Shown in pieces: positions 56,516 through 64,000 of a stretch of 64,000 nucleotides of DNA. Location: contig NC_085107.1 in assembly GCF_030269925.1 (NCBI RefSeq), forward strand, positions 16,742,001 through 16,806,000, written 5' to 3'. A model generated the notes under the pieces. The model was given only the letters and a program-made list of their open reading frames with translations. It was not told the DNA's origin and ran no database searches. Source of the stretch: Bombyx mori. Taxonomy: Eukaryota > Arthropoda > Insecta > Lepidoptera > Bombycidae. A program made the position numbers and the translations under genes. Position 1 is the first letter of the stretch; every line of letters begins with the position of its first letter.

Positions 56516-59500
56516 TTTATGGTTGTAGATATTTATTCTTTATTCTCGCGTAGTTTGAATGTTCCACACAGAGAACTCTAAGTGAAACCGTATCTATACT
56601 TAATAGTGATTGCTTCTAAAAATAAATCTAACGATTCTGCGATGACTTAAAATGTGTTTAACCATTTTGTTATCGTGTGGTGTTTTCTTTTCGTACATGT
56701 TTTGCGGTACTCAATATGGATATTAAGAAAAAAAAATAGGAAGATGTTGAATACATATTTATTTCACAAACATTCCACCTCGATATAACACCTTTGAGAA
56801 GTCAGTTCATTACAAGAATCATGCAGCACGGATAACAGGCGTTGACTTATAAAAGTACCTTTGAAGGTAGCGTGCAGGCTGCAACTTCTTAATGGCTTTA
56901 CTTTTGCTTTGTTGAGTGTAGCGGCGTTCCGTAGGCGCGAATGTTTCAACGAGTCGGTCTGGAAATTTTCTTTGTGAATTTCTCAAGTCATTTTCGCTTG
57001 AAGACTTTTATGGATGTGACGTTGCCTTCAGTGTACTTTGATTACTTTTATTTTGCACGATATATTCAAGGCGCAGATTTTACTAACGAAGGTGACTTCA
57101 TACTGATGAAGACACGATCCATTTGGTGTATATATACTGTAGTGTAGTTACATTTACTGTGGAACAACGCTGTCGATGTTGAAATGAATTTTGTTCTGCA
57201 GTAGAGCACTAAAATCTCATAAAAGTTTTAAGTTTAGAAAAGCTATCAAGGATCGTTTGTGGAGTAAAGTTAACGGTTATAAAGTTAATAGTTACCTAAC
57301 AGACAGTACGATGGGGAAGGCTTGCTTTGAGATCGTATTATTTTATGAACTCTCTAAAATTTGGAAATATGCGAAAAAGAAAAAAAAACATAGCTATATA
57401 TAAAAGAAAAGGGATATAAAACGAGTAATAGTAATGAAAAAGATTAATCTGCCGAGTTTATTTAGAGATAACATGTTTTGACAATGAACAAGTATGTATA
57501 CAAAGGCATCCATCTAGTTCCGTTGTGTAGTATTAAAATAAGACCAAAGTGTTTTTGTTGCAAATTTAAGAATATTATCTTACAACGAATGTGGGAGAGA
57601 TTAACATTTTTATTTTCTTTTTTAAGCTTTATATTAATTAAATAGCTCCTCCCCCCTCCATAGGGTTGCCAGCTCAGCTTTCATTAGTTAATGAGTGCTA
57701 AAAAATTCTCAGAATTTGCAGCCCATTGGCAATGTGCCGGCACATTATATGTAGTAAGTAGGTTTATTGGTGGTTCCATAATCTTTACTTCCATGACGAT
57801 TTTCTTGGGAAAGTAGTTGCAGGTGAGATTATTAGAGATTAATTATTAATTAATTAATTAATTATATTATTAATTAATAATGATAATGATGAATGATAAT
57901 GATAAGAGATGGCGCGACATCGTGAGACGCATCAAGTCTGCCCCTTCCAACACTACATGACGATCACGATCACTCTGTCAAGAGTGACACGACTGAGAAG
58001 AAAGGTTTATTGGTCCAAATAAACACTCAAACAAAAATCGTACACAGAAAATTACGTTTTCGTTTATTACTTAATACGTATTTATTTTGTTTTCTATTCA
58101 CATATTTCGTTTAACAGAAACAAAGGCTTCATTATTATCGACACGGTGTTTATCACACCTGTCTGATGAGTTTCGTTTTATTCTTGGTATTCGTCGTATT
58201 TATTATACGAGGCTATTTAATGTCTCAGAACCAGAACAATAATTTCACCCACGCTCTCGAAGCGAAAAAGCCCATAGAATAATTTTAAATAGATAAACCA
58301 GCTATAAGAACCAGTGGCTATTTTGGTCAGAACATTTTTCATTTGTACTTTGGCAACAATTGCGGCTACGCAAGTCCGGCTCCGACCTTTTGTTTTACTC
58401 CCACATCATCGTCACCTACTATTTCAGGGTTCTTAATTTCTAACTGCCTATTCACCCTGTAATTTCTATGTCAAAAGTACGAGTAGATCTTGTTGTAAGC
58501 CAACGCGGTACTACCACCATCATGTCATGAAACAATCATGGGTTCCGTTCTGAAGTTCACAAAATGGGTTAATCCAATGCCATTACGATTTATTGCCTCT
58601 TCGAGGTAGATTAATGGACGGTAAGCATTGTTCCTCCGGTAAATAAGGTTCAAATACTTAATAATCTTTGGCTAGAAAAACTTGTCAACACAAAAGGAAT
58701 CATTAGTGATATTGGATTTTCAAACATATGTAATTTAAAGGACAATGCCGTACTAAGCTGTACTGTGACATGAATTAATAATCCAGTAACACTTAATGAG
58801 AGAATACGAAATCTTTCGTGATAATCACTTCAGCGTCGCAATTACTACTATTGTGCGTTCATTCTGGTCTAATTAGTAACACAATCACGATTCCAGCTTT
58901 ACGCAAATCTTCGGGCTGAATTATTTCTGTGTATTTTTTTCTGAATTAATATCACCTCCTTTCATATACCTAATATAAGTTTTACATTTTAAGAATATTT
59001 TGTGTTTAATATCAATATTTTTGATAATTTTAATGTAATGGAAGTTACATTACTCGAAACAAAATCAATTTTTTTTAAAAGATTAGGTTGTTTTCATATC
59101 CAATATTCACGTAAAATCTGAAAGTTCACATTAATAACTTGCATTAATTAGTAATAAGCACTTATAAGAATTAGGAAGTAATTCTGTTCAACTCGAATAA
59201 CTATGACGAAAAAAATGTTGGGCTTTTGAGCTCTGTATTCTCGGGCCGGCACACAAACAAAATAAATAAAATTACTTTCAAATTAATCAACAAAAAATAT
59301 AGTTAATGAAATTGTGCCAGAATATAGAAGGGAAATATGTGACGTGAAACGTGTGTGAGCTACGAGGACCCTTGTTAAAGCGATGCAAAGGTTGATGACC
59401 CTTCAACCCCTCGCAAAGCGCTACGGCATTGAAACGCGGAAAGCGAATACTCGTAATTCCAGATCGAATGCACTTGTAAAGCCCAAGAGGAGTCCAGTTT

Positions 59501-60904
59501 CGTTACGCCAGATAATTTATTTTCTGGAAAGTTTCGAAAGTCACTTTTTCCACAACCTTTGGTGAAAATGGTACTCAATATTACCAATACAGCGTAATTG
59601 TATACACTTTTAATAATGTACGATGATTGGCCATTATGTTCTAAAAAAAATTATGTCCGTTACTTTTTTAAATATAATGCACCATAATTTCGTCTTTATA
59701 ATCTTAAATAGGTACTTTTTACTTTTTTCGACTGAAATTTATATTTCTACCGTCTGCTGTGATCTATACTATCTTCAAAAATTTCATTGCATATACATAC
59801 GAGCGGACGGTAGTAATGACAATAGCGGCTGATAATTTATTTCAATCCAATAAATAATTGGAACTACCTATGATTTATATTAAATAACTTATAGTAGCTA
59901 GGATTGTTCATTATTAAAGTTAAGCTAAAAATCAATTGACATTCTTTCGGTTCGTACTTAGGCTTAGCTAACGGAATTAAATGGTTGTGCTTGTGGCATC
60001 GTTATACAAATGAGGTCAACCAGCAACAGGTGATTCTAAACAGGAACATCACTACAGTGTCACGTAAGGTATAATAGCAGTATAGTCTTCAAATGGCCTC
60101 AATTCATTATTCCTTAATGCACACGTAACATTATTAGGCGTATAGTTGTCTTATTTTGAGAGCAATTCTTATTTCAAACCCATAATCCATCTAACTTAAA
60201 AACTCTATCCAATCTATGTGCACCTTTAAGATTAATGAAAAGAAATAGGATTAAAGTCAAATGGGTATTGTCGATATATACAATATGTTAAGAACTCCTG
60301 ATATCAATAACACTAACTATTAGTAGCAATGCCATCTCGAAACAGACATATAGCTTAAATGGTACAACACACTAAAATTATGACATCACAATTAGACTAT
60401 TTTGATACCGGTTATGGTAATTTGATTCTTAAACCGTTCACATAGGGATTGAAATTTTAACACTAGGCACACGGCATACCACTACGACTAACCCTAATCC
60501 TCTGAAACGAATTTTCGCAACAAATGCTAGTGCATAGGATAGTAGCACTGTAATTTATTATTTAAGCAATACGACAGTAAAGTGCAGAATTGAAAACATG
60601 AATAATCAACTGTAGTTGTAACGGATGTCAGAATATTGACAACGTTATTTGAATTTCGATATCTCTGTGATATTATGTGTTTACAATGAGGTATTCATAT
60701 TAAGAGCAATATTTTAAAGCGCCACTGATTGTGCAGATTAATATTTGATTTTGGGTGATTTTTAAACTTAGTTGGTTGATCGCAATTACTTGATTATGTT
60801 TAATTATTTAAATGATTAAATACGCGACTTCAACTTCATTTCTCAAATTGGGTGTTTGTAGACACGTTCCCAGTATCCACAAATAAATATGATCATATAT
60901 CTTC
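56516..60904. other. Long interval without recognisable genes
   Basis: An (ATTA)n/(TAATGA)n microsatellite lies at about 57838-57905, followed by gagatggcgcgacatc. A heavily eroded Bm1-like trace is at about 58490-58570. A GC-richer patch with overlapping frames on both strands is at 59380-59590, with no domain seen. Confidence 0.45.
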
Positions 60905-61215
60905 CTATCGTGTTCAGCTCAAACTTCTATCGATTCGTCAGCGTCGTAATTTATGTACACTGACGACTCTTCATTATTTACTTGTGTCTCCCGACCTTCC
61001 TTCGTATCTCACTCCCTATTTTTAATATCTTCACTAAGCGGTCCCTTCGTTCTCTCCATAGTCTATTAATTCGTTGTCCCATACATAGTTCTAGTTATGT
61101 TCGTGATTCTTATGTCGTGCAGTCTGTTCTGCTATGGAATGCGCTCCCTTTCGAGATCAGGACCATTACTGACCGAAGTAAAAGGTTTTGCGAAAGCTGT
61201 TGGAAAAGCTAGTGG
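60905..61215 (+). pseudogene. LINE reverse transcriptase C-terminal remnant, frameshifted
   Basis: The first frame reads YRVQLKLLSIRQRRNLCTLT with TLHYLL downstream. After a shift near 61020 the next frame gives KRSLRSLHSLLIRCPIH and VLLWNALPFEIRTITDRSKR. The order (L-x-x-R-R), (S-L-R-S), (x-x-x-LWN-x-LP) is typical of jockey/BS-like LINE C-termini. It differs from the element at 48754, so it is a separate family. Confidence 0.65.
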
Positions 61216-62732
61216 AATTTTCGTGAATTTATTGAGTTTGTTTATGTGTATTTATATATTTTTTAAATTTTTTGCAGTTATATAATATAGTATGTATATA
61301 TTTTTGAGTTTAAGTGCTTAACTTTTATTTCAATGCACCTACCATTATTTTCTCTGCACTACCTTCAGTTTATTGGTAGGGAATGCATTAGGCATTAACT
61401 CCGCCAATGTAAATAATACATGAAGTGTATAAACGAATTAAAATAAATAAATCAATGGGAGAATGAGCCTCTCTTCAGGGTTTACCGAAAGCCATGGATG
61501 GCACAACTTGAATACCACCACCCACATTGTGACCTAATATTGAAGTATTTTTGTCTACTGGCCGCCCTTCAAATTGGAAGCACAACTATTTCGTGATAAT
61601 AAAAGATAGGACGGAGGTATCGTGTGGTACTGGTGGTTGATATAATGAAACTTGCCATATATTACTATGAAAATACATATATATTTGTCTAAGAAAAATT
61701 ATTTTTGATGTCATATTCGAACAGAAATTCAATGGGAATACAACCGCTTATTCTCCGAAATAAGGTCGAAATTGCAATTGTAATAAATGTAGAATGTTTT
61801 GATCCGGAATGCGTAAATACCTATACATTACGGCAGAAATAATCTAACCGTTCGTAACTAGCCGTGCGTACTAAAATTACCTGCAATAAATCGTATCATA
61901 TATAATTATTTGAGGTATAGAAAAGCTGAAAGCGGAGAGAAAATATTTACCAGTTACAATACAAACAGCCAAAATAAACTCTCAAAGTTTAATTAAAGCA
62001 ATGATATTAAATACTGAGGTTTACGATACAACAAAAATGTATTGTATCAATACTCCAAAAAATATAATTGAGGTTAAAATAAACCTGCAAATGCATTTGT
62101 AAAAAATAAATTTTACTTCATTCGAGCCCAAGTAAAAATAGGTTTGTTTCTCTAACTACGAGTATGTTGTACAGATACTTTAGTACGCGGCTTGGGATTT
62201 ACACTAAAATCGTATAGGTAGCTATAATAATTGAATTTCAAAGGAACCGACACCCATCAATTTGTAAGTTTATGTTCGTTGACACAGTAATACCACAATA
62301 TATTATCTTGCCTTTGGACATTGTAAAATATGATTGACATAAAGTCATCCTATTATTTAGTATATAAACGGTACCTTATAGAAATCATAAAATATATTTT
62401 TGTTGTGTAAATTTTATCGGAAAATAATTTCGAATAAGAAATTATTAAATGATATTAATCATTAAATCATTACAATTACAATGGAAATAAATCACCAAAG
62501 TTTTTTTGTTAGAAATTGGTGCTCATGAAGATTAAGACTGCGGGTTATTAAGTAATAAAACATACAAAAAAAAATACATGGGACTATATCACCATATCAC
62601 TAACAAGACAAGTTAACAAATTATTTAAAGTATGCTGTTTTTTTAGCCTCAAGTAGAACGGACTGTGAATCAAAGTAATTGACTTAAGTTACCAGGTTAA
62701 GCCACTGATGGGTTGGTCGGTCAATTAGATGC
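61216..62732. other. AT-rich DNA with eroded SINE-like traces
   Basis: Possible Bm1-like words at about 61480-61640 (aataccaccacccacattgt). No gene seen. Confidence 0.4.
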
Positions 62733-62835
62733 ACAAGACCGGTGGTTGTGGCGTAGTTTAGGGGAGACCTACTCCTAGATCCAGTTGTAGATTTCAGTGG
62801 GCTCTTGAAGATGAATATGAGGAAGATGATGGTGA
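62733..62835 (+). pseudogene. Degraded RTE-like LINE 3' end
   Basis: gcacaagaccggtggttgtg, then tttaggggagacctac and gtagatttcagtgggctctt lead into a GAAGATGAT-rich end. This is an older relative of the copies at 55916 and 56364. Confidence 0.5.
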
Positions 62836-64000
62836 TTTTCATCAAAGTAAACTCTTAAGTCTCTTATGACAGTTTACGCTTCATACAGTCACTGTCAATA
62901 TAACACGAGTAAAATGTATTTTGTTTTTATTTGCGAAAGACCCTACAAACCACTTAGTGTTAGAGCACAAATTTGAAACTACATTAAGATTCTCTTGAAA
63001 AGAATCGCAATCAGCTTAGGTTTAGTTGGTAGAGTGGATTTTCGTGTCGTCCGACTAAAGTAGTAGTCAAGTCGTTGATAAGAACTACGAACAGCAAATA
63101 AGTATTTTGATTAGTTCTGCTGACTTTTCGCAGTAGACTTGAGTTTTGTATATTGAGTTAACTAGAACGTTTTTTTTTCTGTAGCCGCACTGAAATCGCA
63201 TCTGCAGGCCACTGAATTTTAATTGGTTTAATTCTTAGTTTTATTATAATATAATCCCGACTGTTGCGTCTCTTTTTGAGATTAACGAGCAGGATAGCGG
63301 TCTTATTGTAGCGAACGGATTCTTTCATCTTCTTCCTTCTTTATGAAGTTGATAGAAAATTAATTACACAAGACAAGGAGGGTAGGAATAGGTTCCACGC
63401 TAAAAGCTTTATCAGGAAATCTTAGGAGCTAGTCCATTACTTGAACCACGAAAGCAGTATAATGTAACTTGTGCTGACACTTTGTAATAGGTTCGGATGT
63501 TAAATTTGTCTAAGATGATTATTCCTCTTTACGGTCGGTTTCGTGAAACTTGCCGTGAAGCGTTGAACCGTGAAATTTGTTTTAGTATTATGAGATGTTT
63601 GTAATGAGAAATTGCGCGCTTGAGAATCGCAATCGCAAGGCAGACTGTTTTCTTGGGTCGTTTAAACTTTCATTTATATGTTCGGCTTGTTTAATAGAGA
63701 CCTTATTATAAGTGAATTAATATTTCTACTAAAGTTCACAAGCGGTTTTACCTGCATTCATGCAGAAAAAAAGTAATTCGATTAAATTGTTTTTTTATCT
63801 CTACTTTTCTGTACTCTTGATGACGTGCGTGCAGAATTTCATTGTAATAAGTTGAATTTTTTAATATAAAATAGTAAAAATATAGATTGAATTCAGTACA
63901 TATTCATCAACGCGGCTAATGAAATTGATGGGTTTTACGGAAGTCTCAAACCAGAAAATATTATAAATATTATGAAACGTAATCTTGTTTGTTTTCGCAA
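62836..64000. other. AT-rich DNA, nothing recognised
   Basis: No feature supported to the end of the window. Confidence 0.5.

Noticed and set aside
1..64000. CRISPR arrays, rRNA genes, bacterial operons
   Set aside because: No regularly spaced identical repeats, no rRNA sequence, and no prokaryotic gene layout. The window is insect nuclear DNA.

Overview
This window is AT-rich, intron/intergenic-like nuclear DNA from a lepidopteran insect, almost certainly a silkmoth (Bombyx mori or a close relative). The main evidence is more than fifteen recognisable copies of the Bm1 SINE. Two are full length, with a tRNA-like head carrying A-box and B-box motifs, a body, and a tail ending 'ccatctaagcaataaaa'. 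Lepidopteran Helitrons, mariners of the DD37D (mori/maT) and DD34D types, and jockey/CR1-like and RTE-like retrotransposon ends support this. No complete host gene was found. The only intact long reading frame (40823-41875) is a mariner transposase.

Layout. 0-3.4 kb: retroposon debris, including a GC-rich 5'-truncated copy with a 10-bp target duplication, a head-on Bm1 chimera and a full Bm1. 3.4-6.1 kb: the best candidates for host-gene signal, namely a minus-strand first coding exon with a consensus splice donor, an NRF1/ewg-type palindrome beside an ATGGCGGAG start context, and a second promoter-like patch with a GTAAGT donor. 6-13.4 kb: mostly featureless apart from a 714-bp TIR element. 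13.4-19.5 kb: a large inverted repeat (arms about 0.85 kb) whose left arm is split by a 1153-bp Helitron and whose spacer holds a Bm1 split by a nearly intact DD37D mariner. 19.5-30.7 kb: dense SINE, LINE-tail, Helitron and MITE material and a decayed mariner. 30.7-34.7 kb: quiet except for a CpG-richer patch with a TATA/E-box cluster near 32.85 kb. 34.7-50.8 kb: more Bm1 copies, an RTE-like remnant, a MITE, and an intact DD34D mariner inside another Bm1. 50.8-64 kb: a 454-bp tandem duplication, RT-derived remnants and long stretches without visible features.

The sequence reads as a record of transposable-element activity. An RT remnant at 48.75-49.15 kb continues into a 3' tail that closely resembles the Bm1 tail, which suggests a LINE/SINE partnership. 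Mariners inserted at TA sites inside Bm1 copies. A Helitron inserted between A and T in one arm of the inverted repeat, and the other arm preserves the empty site. No system that is clearly new to biology was recognised. The strongest leads are the inverted repeat with its built-in empty site, the intact mariner, several TIR elements I could not assign, and the candidate promoter/exon cluster at 3.6-6.0 kb.
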